Shown piece by piece: positions 10,531 to 21,159 of a DNA stretch of 64,000 nt. Source of the stretch: Lucinisca nassula (lineage: Eukaryota > Mollusca > Bivalvia > Lucinida > Lucinidae). The first letter of the stretch is position 1. The number at the start of each line of letters is the position of its first letter. The notes beneath the pieces are model-generated. The model ran no database searches and was not told where the DNA came from. It saw only the letters and a list, made by a program, of their open reading frames with translations. Both the position numbers and the translations under genes were made by a program. The DNA lies in NCBI GenBank assembly GCA_963580285.1, contig CAUZLF010000722.1:1-64000 (forward strand), given 5' to 3'.

Positions 10531-11482
10531 TCCCTGCGTGTATGGGGCGCCATTTTACTATTTATTCCCTATTTATAGATAACTATAATTATTTATGGAT
10601 ATCCATAATTGCATTAGTGATATCCATAATTCGAATTATGGATAACCATAATTATTTATGCCGGGATATCCATAATTCGAAATTATGACATCCATGAATC
10701 GAATTATGGATATCCATAATTCAATCTGAATTAATGATATTCATAAATCGAATTATGGATATCCATTACTCGATTTATGGCTATCCATAATTCGAATTAT
10801 GGATATCCATTTTTCGGCTTGTTTATGGATATCATTAATTCTAATTATGACTATCCATAAATCCAATTATGGATATCCACAATTTGATTTATGGATATCA
10901 TTAATTCAGATGATTTTTGGATATCCATATTTTGAATCATGGACATCATTAATTCGAGTTATGGATATCCATAATTCAGTCCATTTATGGACATTCATAA
11001 TTCGAATTATGGATATGAAGAATTCGTCGTTGGAAATAAATACAATAAATAATGACTGAAACCAATGGCTTTTGCGGTGAATTATGGATATCCATAATTC
11101 GAAATATGGATATCATTAATTAAGCCCGGTTTATAGATATCCATAATTCGATTTATGAATATCCATAAGTCGAAAAATGGATGTCCATAAATCAGCGGAA
11201 CAATGGATATTCACATTTTGATTTATTGATATTCATAATTCGAATTATGGATATCCATAATTCGAATTATGGATATTCAAAATCGATCTGAATTAATGAT
11301 ATCCATTAATCGAATTATGAATATCCATAATTCGATTTATGGATATCAATAATACGAATTATGGATATCCATTATTCGGCTTATTTATGGATATCCATAA
11401 TCGAATTATGTTTATCCATAAATCGAATTATTGATATCTACAAATATGGATTAAATAGTAAAACAGCACCCCATATGCGTGG
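10531..11482. mobile_element. TIR-bounded palindromic satellite (ATGGATATCCAT)n
   Basis: About 880 bp are made of variants of one ~22-bp palindromic unit, TTATGGATATCCATAATTCG, from 10575 to 11450. On both sides lies an inverted repeat of ~35 bp: left GGGGCGCCATTTTACTATTT, right (reverse) GGGGTGCTGTTTTACTATTT, followed by AATCC-like bases. Array plus flanking inverted repeats make a discrete element, not a simple satellite. Reading frames inside are products of the repeat. Confidence 0.75.
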
Positions 11483-11501
11483 ACCCACGCAAAATCAAAT
11501 A

Positions 11502-11605
11502 CAGTGAAACTACAATAACTCGAACACGGCTGGCTCGTTTACCATGGCTGATTCAAACTCATTCTTGGGTCACCATTGAATTCTTCCCGGAGCTTAAGAT
11601 ATGAA
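11502..11605 (+). mobile_element. Truncated pogo-type MITE
   Basis: CAGTGAAACTACAATAACTCGAAC, then CTCGTTTACCATGGCTGA, matches the left third of the complete MITE next to it, with TA at 11500-11501. It stops at about 11603. Confidence 0.7.
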
Positions 11606-11607
11606 TA

Positions 11608-11953
11608 CACTGGAACTTCGATGACTCGAACACCGATGGCTCGTTTACCATGGATGAGTCGAACCCATTCTTGAGCCCCTAGCGAAATCCTCTACATAAG
11701 AAATAGTGGGGGAAAATTAAGGAGATTTTAGTCTTTTATCTTGCAAATATATGCTGTGTGTACTCATTAGAATCGCCTCGATGAGGCGATTCTAATGAGT
11801 ACACACAACATACATTATCATTATAGAACACCGAAAAGATGTCTAAAAATATCTCGTTATGCCTCCTGACAGTAACCTCAGTGGCCCGAACTACCCCTGT
11901 CTCGAACAGATTTTCGAGGTCCCAAAGGTGTTCGAGCCATTGAAGTTCGACTG
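11608..11953 (+). mobile_element. Pogo-type MITE, 346 bp
   Basis: Left end CACTGGAACTTCGATGACTC and right end GAGCCATTGAAGTTCGACTG form ~24-bp terminal inverted repeats with TA at 11606-11607 and 11954-11955, the target choice of Tc1/mariner/pogo elements. The centre holds a palindrome at 11761-11801 (19-bp perfect arms around GAT). A sister copy of 345 bp is at 16076-16420. It has no transposase. Confidence 0.85.
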
Positions 11954-12128
11954 TATATATGGTAAATATGTTCTATAAAAGGGTAAATCCTTTCGAAGAC
12001 AAGGACTACAGAACAGAAATGAAAACTGTAGAGGGTACAAGTTGTTTGTGGGCCAGACTTTATAGCTAGTTTCGGCCAATTAGTCCCATATAAATTCCAA
12101 TATAAATAAAAGCACCGCAGACACTGCA

Positions 12129-13293
12129 TTATACCCCGCCACTGCTAAGCAATGTAACTTATTTGAAAATATATCAAGGCTAAATAACTAGAAAGGGGAT
12201 AGCAGAGATATGATCCGCAAGTGTAATGTATTAATGTGAGTGGATGAAGTTGTTAGAAGATGTAGGAAGCATATGTAAAATCCATTTTTCAGACATTTGA
12301 TGGGAAGGCAACTCAATAAGTTGACATTATTAGAAAATTATGGAGGCAAGTATTTACCTTAAATGGCTGTGGAACATGTATCTTTATGTGGTACATGTAA
12401 GAATTTCAGGTTTTTCGATGTACTGCCTGTCTGACTATATTCTTTCGTGAAGACTGATCATGAAATAATTTCTACGGTCATTGTGCTCCTTCCGCTGATT
12501 CAAGAAGGGCAGGCATGAACTATGTGCACTAAGTACTGGTTAAGCACTTAGAAGGGCCTTTATTTTAGGCATCTATTTGGTTAGGCTTTTACTGCACATT
12601 CCAAGGGTGAGGTTGATTAGGCTTCAATCAAAAGGATTAAGCATAAATGGCAACCAATCATAAATTAAGATGTTTGTGGGTGATCTTTTGGCATTCTCAC
12701 AGGGACAAAATCCACAAATTAATTCTAACATGGGTAGATGTACTATCTCACCTTTTTCACTATTAGATAGCAGCCCAGATAATCATGGGAAAGCCAGAGT
12801 CATGTTCCTTTGCCACAGTATATAACAATTCATCTACTACATATCGATGAAGTTTCAGCAAGATATTGTAAATGATAAACGAACTACAGTCTAAAATGCA
12901 TTTTTTAAATACGTCAAGGGCAGATAACTCAAGAACTGGAAAGCCAGAGTAGCAGTCCTTGGCCACAATATGAACCGTTTAGTCCTCTATATATCTGTGA
13001 AGTTTCATCCAGATATTCCATATAGTAAGGGAATTAGAGGCCAAAAACCATTTTTCAGATACTGAAAAGGGCAATAACTCTGCTAAAAATTAACGGATTT
13101 TGCCCATTAACAATCCCAAACCACTCATCCCGATACCAATATGTATGCAAAATTTGACCAAAATCCGTGAAAAATACTCAAGTTATCGACCGGAAACGAA
13201 GTGCGGACGGACGGACGGACGGACATACGGACGGACGGACGGACACCGGAGGGTATAACATAATACCCCGCCACTATCGTGTGGCGGGGTATA
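12129..13293 (+). mobile_element. Pearl/Helentron-like non-autonomous element
   Basis: Begins TATACCCCGCCACTGC and ends in a hairpin TACCCCGCCACTATCGTGTG..GGGTA (13264-13291). Between them are ~155-160-bp tandem units (CCATTTTTCAGATACTGAAA, GGGCAATAACTC, GAAGTTTCATCCAGATATT) and a (GGAC)n tract at 13203-13243. The order tandem core, microsatellite, 3' hairpin is that of pearl-type elements (family knowledge). A SINE-C fragment interrupts the core near 12440-12560. It has no Rep/helicase gene. Confidence 0.65.
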
Positions 13294-13294
13294 A

Positions 13295-13958
13295 AAACCA
13301 CGTTTAGGACTATTCAAAAGCTGTCTTTAAGACCACTTTTGAATACTTCCAAAGTTTGTCTTTAAGACCATTTTTGAACTGTTAAAAAGTGGTCTTTAAG
13401 ACCAGTTTTAAACCGTCCCAAAGAAGGTCTTCTAACAAGATACACTAGGTCTCACAAACACAAATATTAACATTTCCAGTGTAAAGTCTAATGTAAACCT
13501 ATAGAAAACAATGTAGTTCATACTTCCATGAACGCATCGAGTCACATGATTTTCAGTGTCGTCAAGTGACGTCATTCTAAACCATGGTTCTCTATGGGCG
13601 TTGGTGACGTCAGCGCTGCTCCACTATTTGTAGAAACTCAGCGTATAAATGTTTTTCAGCTTTAAAAGTTTGTCCTATACGCACTTTTTCGCCCATTGGT
13701 GAGGGGCAAAGAATGTAAATATAAAAAATAAACTTAATTTTTCTGCTTTTCATGAAAGTATGAACGACAGCGCGTCGCTAGCAAAGTTTACATGAACCCC
13801 TTCGGGATTCATTGACTCTGCACGCGACCCACTGCGTTCATATTTTCTTGAACCGCAGAAAAATAAAATTCGTTTCTTAATAAAGAATAATTGAAACCTT
13901 CTCAATAAGATTTAGTCTTAAATTTATGTGGTCTTAATAGCCCAATTTTACTGTACTT
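13295..13958. mobile_element. MITE-C copy split by a fold-back arm
   Basis: Left part 13300-13440 has repeated TCTTTAAGACCACTTTTGAA blocks. The right part 13905-13958 ends GGTCTTAATAGCCCAATTTTACTGTA. Between them lies 13463-13905, a single copy of the arm of the fold-back element at 15247-16018. Confidence 0.55.
13463..13905. mobile_element. Solo fold-back arm
   Basis: Starts ATATTAACATTTCCAGTGTA and follows the left arm of the 15247-16018 element through GTGACGTCATTCTAAACCAT, TTCATGAAAGTATGAACGAC and ACATGAACCCCTTCGGG. Unlike that element it is present once, with only its own internal short palindrome (about 13750-13860). Confidence 0.65.
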
Positions 13959-14331
13959 AGAATAATGAAGGGATTTAACGAAGATTTTTTCTTACATTAT
14001 TTTGCAAATATGCTCTTTGTACCGATGAGGCGATTCGTATGAGTACACACTGAAGATCGGAAAGATATCACATTCTTGCACACCAGACAAGGAAATCCGT
14101 GATTTTACCCTGGGATACAAATTTATGTTCTGACCCTGGTGTTCCGACCCCAAATCGAATATAATCGTGTGTTTGATAAATGCACTGGCTGAATTACAAC
14201 CTCATGCGCGGCGTCGTCAAGCGTGACGTCACTAACCATTCCTGTTTTGTCATCACAAAAAGGCGGACGTCGGTAACCGAAGTGACAGCAGTATTAAAAA
14301 TTCGCAATAGATATGGAAGGTATGCAAGAAA

Positions 14332-14481
14332 AAGAATCCAATATGGGTGCAAGGATCGGATAGAAAAATCCGTTCCCTTGGGATCACTGTCCGGCATCAC
14401 TCGGCAAGCCTCGTGATGCCGGACAGTGTCCCTCGGGACGGATTTTTCAATCCACCCCTCACACCCATATAAGATTCTTAT
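14332..14481. repeat. Long hairpin with ~65-bp arms
   Basis: AAGAATCCAATATGGGTG at the left pairs with the complement of CACCCATATAAGATTCTT at the right. The inner arms GTCCGGCATCAC / GTGATGCCGGAC are perfect. The minus and plus frames that cross it are mirror images of the palindrome and should not be read as genes. Confidence 0.75.
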
Positions 14482-14633
14482 ACTATTATCACTATGGTCT
14501 ACCCTCATTGGCTGAAACCACTCCTGTCTACAAATTCCCACCGTGCCAAGAATATTCTAGCTATTGAAGTTCGAATATATGTTTTAAGAATGTATGACCT
14601 CGTATTGTTTGTGAAGTTTAATCCCGGTATGAT

Positions 14634-14854
14634 GACGGGCCTCCGTGGCCTAGTGGATAAGAGCGCTGACTCTTAGTCATTAGGTCTCTCACCGCCGTAG
14701 GTTCGAGCCTCGCTCGGGCCACGTGTGAGACGCCAAGTTCTGCAACGGAAGGTCAGGTGGTTTTTCTCCGGGTACTCCGGTTTTCGCCCACCTCTGATTA
14801 ACGATCGGCTCGATAGGAGTGAAATAATCTTGAAAGGGCCGTAAAACCCAAACC

Positions 14855-14883
<29 letters not shown>
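14634..14883 (+). mobile_element. SINE-B copy, full length, 15-bp TSD
   Basis: GACGGGCCTCCGTGGCCTAG, an A-box-like TAGTGGATAAGAGCG, a B-box-like GTTCGAGCCTC, the body, GAAAGGGCCGTAAAACCC, and a ~28-bp A tail. It is flanked by a perfect TAATCCCGGTATGAT at 14619-14633 and 14884-14898. This is the best-preserved reference copy of the family in the window. Confidence 0.93.
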
Positions 14884-14885
<2 letters not shown>

Positions 14886-15246
14886 ATCCCGGTATGATAA
14901 ATAAATAAATACCATGGTCCATTTACATTTCCGACGATACAACGTGTCGAACGTCGCATGTTTTCGTGACGTGACGTCTACGAAAACAAAACCAAGACAT
15001 AACGTATCCAATACGTGATGTAACACGGCAATATCAAGTAGCATGTTAGGCGAGTGACGAATTCAGAAAATGACGAACAGACGAACGGATGGAATAACAG
15101 ACTCCTATCTATATCGCACCATGCGTAAAGCAGGCGCGACAAAAATGAGATCCATTCTATTTGATCAAAGCACATTCTGCTGATATGGATTTTATACTTT
15201 GAAGCAACTTACTTGTCCCAAGTTTGTCATGCGTAATAATTAAGAA

Positions 15247-16018
15247 AATATTTACATTTCCAGTGTAAAGTCTAATGTAAACCTATAGAAAACAATTGCG
15301 TTCATACTTCAGTGACGTTAAGTGACGTCATTCTAAACCATTGTTCTCTACGGGCGCTGATAACGTCAACGCTGTCTCCGCTCTTTGTAGAAAAACAGCG
15401 TGTAAATGATTTTCAGCTTAAAAGTTTGCCCTACAAGCATTTCTTCGCCCAGTGACGAGGGGCAAATAATGTAAATATAAAAAATAAACATATTTTTTTC
15501 TGCTTTTCATGAAAGTATGAACGACAGTGGGTCGCTGGCAAAGTTTACATGAACCCCTTCGGGGTTCATTTACTTTGCAGGCGACCCACTGCGTCCATAC
15601 TTCAATGAACGGCAGAAAAATAATTTTATTTATTTTTATGCAGTTCATGAAAATATGAACGCAGTGGGTCGCGTGCAAAGTAAATGAACTCCGAATGTAA
15701 ACTTTACCAGCCACCCGCTGTCGTTCATACTTTCATGAAAAGCAGAAAAAATAAGTTTATTTTTATATATTTACATTCTTTACCTCTCATCACAAGGCGA
15801 AAAAAATGCTTGTAGAGCAAATTTTCAAAGCTGACAAGTATTTAAATGCTGTTTTTATACAAAGGGCGAAACAGCGTTGACCAAGCCTCATAGAGAACAA
15901 TGGTTTAGACTAACGTCACTTGCCGTCATTGAACATTACATGACTCGGTGCGTTCATGGAAGTATGAACTAGATTGTTTTCTATAGTTTTACATTAGACT
16001 TTACACTGGAAATGTTAA
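15247..16018. mobile_element. Fold-back element with ~385-bp arms
   Basis: The left arm starts ACATTTCCAGTGTAAAGTCT and the right arm ends with its complement AGACTTTACACTGGAAATGT. The arms stay aligned through AAACCATTGTTCTCTA, TTTTCTGCTTTTCATGAAAG and TGAACGACAGYGGGT, and meet near 15640. Each arm also carries an internal palindrome (15510-15620). The whole is an inverted dimer of the unit found singly at 13463-13905. No open frame of note. Confidence 0.85.
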
Positions 16019-16075
16019 TATATACTTATAAAATAAAAATTAATACTGATGGATCGAAAGTAGTCTATGATAATA

Positions 16076-16420
16076 CAGTAGAACTTCGATGGCTCGAACA
16101 CTGATGGCTCATTTACCATGGCTGAGTCGAACCCGTTCTTGAGCCCCTAGGAAAATCCTCGACATAAGAAATAGTGGGGGATAGTTTAGAAGATTTTCGT
16201 CTTTTATCTTTTAAATGTATGCTGTGTGTACTCATTAGAATCGCCTCGATGAGGCGATTCTAATGAGTACACACAGCATACATTTTCGTTATAAAACACC
16301 GAAAAGATATCCAAAGTATTTCGTATACCTCCTGGCAGTCTCCCTCAGTGGCTCGAACTACCCCTGTCTCGAACAGAATTTCGAGGTCCCAAAGGTGTTC
16401 GAGCCATTGAAGTTCTACTG
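16076..16420 (+). mobile_element. Pogo-type MITE, 345 bp, with 73-bp internal palindrome
   Basis: Terminal repeats CAGTAGAACTTCGATGGCTC and GAGCCATTGAAGTTCTACTG with TA on each side. At its centre, 16213-16285 is a palindrome with perfect 35-bp arms around the triplet GAT. The element lies between two ~52-bp direct repeats of ACTTATAAAATAAAAATTAA..(16024-16075 and 16422-16473), too long to be its own TA duplication. Confidence 0.87.
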
Positions 16421-16479
16421 TACTTATAAAATAAAAATTAATACTGATGGCTCGAAAGTAGTCTATGAAAATACAATGT

Positions 16480-17532
16480 AGACTTTATTTCAGGATTAAA
16501 AGCAAATATCATTTGCTTTGTTATCTGCTTGTTATTTTTAAAAGTCATTGTGGTAAATAGTGTTGGCCCAATGCAGTCTGATCAGGGTTCTGAGTGTTTG
16601 TCTGTATGCAAAATTTATGTTGAAAAAGTAGGCCAGAAGACGCAGCAGACGACATAAACGGTCGACGTTTTCAGATACAATTTTTCTTGGCATCTTAATG
16701 ATTAAAAAGGGATCAGACAATTTTATATGCTGCAATAATTAATCCTTATGATGCCGAGGAAAACTACATCTGATAATGTCGTCTGCTATTCAATAATTAA
16801 CCCTTATGAGACCGAGAAAAACTACATCTGAAAATGTCGTCTGCTAATGTCGTCTGCTGAATCTTCTTGCTAACTTTTAAAAATATTTTTGGACACAGGC
16901 AAACAGTGTTGGTCCGGATCAGACTGCTCCTGATCTTGGTCCACACTGTTTGCAAAAAATGACTTTTAGGGTAACCGGCAGACGGCAAAGCAGACGAAAA
17001 TTGTCGTGATTGGCATGTTATGAGTTAATATGAGTGTGAGTATAACACAACCAATTACACTAAACAGCAGCGATTTTCTTGCATTTTTTAGCATAAATAA
17101 AGACATTGATATGACATTTTTTCCGAACAAAAATGCATGTCTCCATGAAAAAGTATCAAGCCATGTAAGAAACCGTCGCGACTGAAAGCAATAACGTTTT
17201 TGATTGTTGTATTTTTCCAGTAGAAACAAAAGTTTTACCGTTGTTAAAAGCAGACAAAAAAGTCATTCATTCTTTAAACAGCAAACCCAATAGCTTTACC
17301 CTTCTGCTCCGAGAATATAAATTTCGAAGAAATAAATGTGAAAATCAAAATATATAGTTTGTCCGTAAATGTGAAATTATAAATGCAAGCCAATAAAAGA
17401 GAAAGGTAACAGATATTATTATTATTATTACGTTTCTGTGTTGGCGTGTGATTTTCTTCGTCGACAAAATAGGGGGAACGTCGGTACCTGAAAACTTGTC
17501 TTTAATTGTTTGTTTGAACCGAAGGCCAAGAC
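16480..17532. other. No gene identified; one Hairpin-H
   Basis: AT-rich DNA with a repeated AACCCTTATGAGACCGAG..ATGTCGTCTGCT segment (about 16740-16860). At 16885-16955 a Hairpin-H copy has arms CAAACAGTGTTGGTCCGGATCAG and CTGATCTTGGTCCACACTGTTTG. Confidence 0.45.
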
Positions 17533-17850
17533 AACCTTCCTACGTTATATTGGTTACCTAAACTTCATAAAAGACCATACAAAGCACAGTTTATTGCAAA
17601 TTTAAGCTCTTGTACCACCACTGAACTCTCCAAATTATTAACGTCATGTTTTACTGCCACCAAAAAACATGTAATAAAAAATTGCGACAAAGTCTTTGAA
17701 AGATCAGGTAGAGTAGAAGTAAAACAAAGATCAGGAATCGATACAATTAACTTACTCCACCCATCAAAGACACCAAAGGGAAAGAAACACAAACATTAAC
17801 ACACGGGGTATTCGACTACCTGGAACGCAGACGGATACCAAAAACGCCGA
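17533..17850 (+). pseudogene. RT retroelement fragment with internal inversion
   Basis: 17533-17705 (+) encodes LPTLYWLPKLHKRPYKAQF and LSSCTTTELSKLLTSCFTA, the finger/palm start of the RT whose later part is at 24035-25204. At 17706 the sequence switches to the 3' terminus of the same element in the opposite orientation (GTAGAAGTAAAACAAAGATC.., to 17799). Then comes a 50-bp segment, CACACGGGGTATTCGACTAC.., found inverted at 23572-23622. Not functional. Confidence 0.75.
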
Positions 17851-18430
17851 CTGTGTACTTTCGATTTGAAAGAGGGTGAGGCGATAAAATCCTGTCTTTT
17901 GCGACCCAATTAAAAACAATCTGTTTGATTGTTTTTGTTTTCTTCTGGAACTGTCACAGCTGTTTCGTAATGGTGTTTTTGCTTCGACAGATTACACGAA
18001 AAGCGTCTTTACAGACAACTAAAATGCAAAACATGCAAATTTTCTAAAGAAATTAGTGTAATTACCAGGAATTCGATTGATTTATCCATGGATGTCATTG
18101 AAGCTTGAAAGAGAAATAGTTCTTGTTCAAAAATAAGCTCATATATACTTGTGTCACACGTTGCTCGGGCAGCAATAAGCGTGGACTTGTGTGCACCATG
18201 CTGAAAGAAGATAATCTTTACGACAGGCGCATTCTTTCGAGGTTACCATGAAACGCAGACAATGGATACCAATGACGGATTTACCAATTAATGCCTAAAT
18301 CAGTACCTACTTGCATATTTCCTTAATTTGGAGGTTCGAAAAGCACACTTATAAACAGCCTTGAATATTTCCCACGTATATAAACAACGACGGTAAAATA
18401 GCGTAAGAAGTGTAAATAATTACTCTTTCG

Positions 18431-18498
<68 letters not shown>

Positions 18499-19030
18499 GT
18501 GCCTGGTCTAGGGAGTATGGATTTCAACGATTTTCATTTCAGGAAATCTTTGGATAGTTCATGTTTCCTGTACTTACAAGTGTCTTAAGAAGATGACTGA
18601 TGAATAGGAACAGTCAGAGAGCCCTTCCTTGGGCCTAATATTTTTTTTTCTATAATAGTTTCACATTTTATTGAATAAAATAATAAAAATGAGAAATTAC
18701 AATTCACATAGGATTTTGCAGATAGACCACAAATCGGCTGATAATGTTCAAGGTTTCATGCAGGTATGCTAATGTTTGACGTTTCATTCCGATATTCATT
18801 TTAGAAGTCTATCTCTAGACCCAAACCATTTTTCTTCGGATGTTTGACGGGCAGGTAACTGAAGAAACCGGATCGACAGTGGTGGTTCTTGTGCAAATAT
18901 ATGTTAATGTACACTGAAACTTCTAAAGGTCCGCATTTGTTTAATGTTTTGTTCAGACAGTTTATATAATATCAGATATTAGATCAAACCCAAAAAACCG
19001 TAGTTTCAGATATCACTGTTTCATATGCCA
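17851..19030. other. No gene identified; (CT)n microsatellite
   Basis: A near-perfect (CT)n tract runs 18436-18494. The rest is unique DNA in which I see no exon or repeat family. Confidence 0.5.
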
Positions 19031-19033
19031 ACA

Positions 19034-19166
19034 ATGGGCCTTCATGGCCTAGCGGATTATAGCGCTGTCTCTTAACCATATCGTTTCTCACTGCTGTGGG
19101 TTCGAACCTCGCGCGGGTCACATTTGAGACGCCAAGTTTTGAACATATTGTCAGGTCGTCTTCTCC

Positions 19167-19200
<34 letters not shown>

Positions 19201-19203
19201 GAA
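19034..19203 (+). mobile_element. SINE-B fragment ending in (GAT)n
   Basis: GGGCCTTCATGGCCTAGCGG, GTGGGTTCGAACCTCGCGCG and TTTGAGACGCCAAGTTTTG identify SINE-B. The copy breaks off at about 19155, where a (GAT)n tract begins (19163-19200). The long minus-strand frame with serine runs is this microsatellite read through. Confidence 0.7.
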
Positions 19204-20020
19204 GAACCGTCACACAGATAAAAGTGGCGGATTTTACACAATATGAACTTGTATAGGAAATATGAACGCAACCCATCAAAGTTGTTCGTGAGATGCTGAC
19301 GGATAGACGTTGCTCCAAACTGTTGGCTTGCACAACTGCACAAAATGCGTGATATTTCTTCATTTCTGTCATTCAAAGCAAAATGTAGACGTTCATAGCA
19401 TACTATTTGTTCGAAATATTTGGACATGTTTCGCATCGGCGCAATTTAATCCATGTCATCACATGTCGTATTAAATCATTTTTGCACCGAGATGCACCTG
19501 AAAGCAATCAGACTGTACAGCTACACATGTTGATATGATTCTTAACTGGTCGCAGACGCCTTTCTTGGTACATGTACCCCATATATGACAAACAGAATTT
19601 TCCACATAATAATACTTGACTGGCGGGTTTCTCCTTTGTTTTATTTGTTGTAAGTTTTACCAAGGACTGGCGGTTTAAGCAAACGGTCTAGACCAATTAC
19701 CGATTTTTGTGGCGTCTCATCTTGATCTGTATTGCCATACGAGTAGTTGGGACGCTTGACAAATATTGACCTCAAACTACTTAGTTTAATCGCTCGGACA
19801 GCTGACAAAATCTTTACACTCTGCCACTTTCATCTATGAACTTTGCGAAAAACATGCAAAGTTGCTATTATGTCAGATGCTTCAATTAAAATCATCAAAA
19901 TGCTCCGAATGAGAGGTTTCATCTTGGCATACTCTGCATAGGCATCTGTACAAACACACTGTTACATGCGGGTACTTATATTCATTCCGCTTCGTTATTA
20001 TACCTCATGTATCCCAATGA
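19204..20020. other. No gene identified
   Basis: Unique, moderately AT-rich sequence without a splice-bounded frame or a repeat I recognise. Confidence 0.4.
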
Positions 20021-20024
20021 GAAG

Positions 20025-20148
20025 CCACCGTGCTGTAGAGGATAAGCTACTCGCCTCGCAAAACAGGGGTCGTGGGATCGATTCCGGGCTTCACCAGACT
20101 TTTGGGCAATTCTTTGTTGTTGGCGGGGACGTAAAACTCAAACGCACC
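20025..20148 (+). mobile_element. SINE-E copy, tRNA-derived
   Basis: AAGCCACCGTGCTGTAGAGG and GGGATCGATTCCGGGCTTC are A- and B-box-like. The tail GGCGGGGACGTAAAACTCAA carries the shared 3' motif. A second copy with a clear TSD is at 54584-54745. Confidence 0.65.
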
Positions 20149-20413
20149 AGCCTATCGGGGCCTGAAGAAATATATAGGCTGCATGGTGCTTACACGCAGA
20201 CAAAAAAAAAACTGACCACACAGAAGTACTAAGGCAAAGTGGTGTTAATCAGACCGTCAAATGCATATAAGCATTTTGGTTTCATTGGGCGACAGGGCTT
20301 GAGATGTCATCTCATCTCAGTATCATGTAAATGTCCCACAAAATTGGAAGCAGCGTCTCCAGAATGACCTAAATAGTGTTGACGAGGACGTTAAACATCA
20401 ATTCAAACAAGCA
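20149..20413 (+). mobile_element. SINE-A copy, diverged
   Basis: GGGGCCTGAAGAAATATATAGG to GACGTTAAACATCAATTCAAACAAG. It lacks the AAGCCTGCCCAGG block and contains an A10 run near 20200. Confidence 0.7.
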
Positions 20414-20599
20414 AATATCCTGGCAGTATTTAATTTTGGACATCTGTTTGGCCATCCATTCTTTTCTGCTGAAGGGGGGTGGTGTGAGGTTCTTATGTTT
20501 TAATCCATATATGACAACGGAATCTTCCACCTATAGTAAGTTTGGGGTGGTGTTTTCCAATTATAAGGGTTTCAGGTTTATTTTTGTGCCAAATTTTAC

Positions 20600-20684
20600 A
20601 AAAAGCAAACAGTGTAGACCCAGATCAGACGCCGTGTTCTGTGGCTTCTGATCTGGCTTTGCACTGTTTGCTATTTCCCAGAAA
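20600..20684. repeat. Hairpin-H copy
   Basis: AGCAAACAGTGTAGACCCAG..ATCAGACGCCG pairs with GGCTTCTGATCTGGCTTTGCACTGTTTGCT. The flanks contain no gene; 20685-21148 holds nothing I recognise. Confidence 0.75.
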
Positions 20685-21159
20685 AGGACCGCTAGGCATA
20701 TATGGGTTAATTATATTGCCATTCTTTCATGTGCGTCATTCTTTCCCGAATCTTTGCTATAAATTTCACACTGTTTATCCGTAATTTCGTAAGACCCGAT
20801 CCTACCAACACGTATCACACACTGGAACAACGTCATATCAACGTCGTTATAATATAGTATAATCGTATTTATCAGTCAAAATAATGAAACAAACTCGTAC
20901 AGTTCTAGAACGATCTGTTTTGAAATATAATGTATAATCATATTTATCTGTCAAAATGATGAAATTAAAAGTATTCTGCATGGACGAAAAGGTATCGAGA
21001 ATGACTGAATTCATGTCCGTAGTTGTTTTGAGGGATTACGCTATTAATAGACCAAAGGAAATTTACCAATCTTGCCTATTTGAGCATAAAAGTATTTGAC
21101 ATTATGAATTCACAGATTTATGACACCTAATAAAAAAGTGACGGGTCCTATGCGCTATT

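Noticed and set aside
14194..14541. 115-codon minus-strand frame
   Set aside because: Lies on a 150-bp palindrome; the plus strand shows the mirrored frame.
18984..19436. 150-codon minus-strand frame with a polyserine run
   Set aside because: It reads through a (GAT)n microsatellite and a SINE-B fragment.
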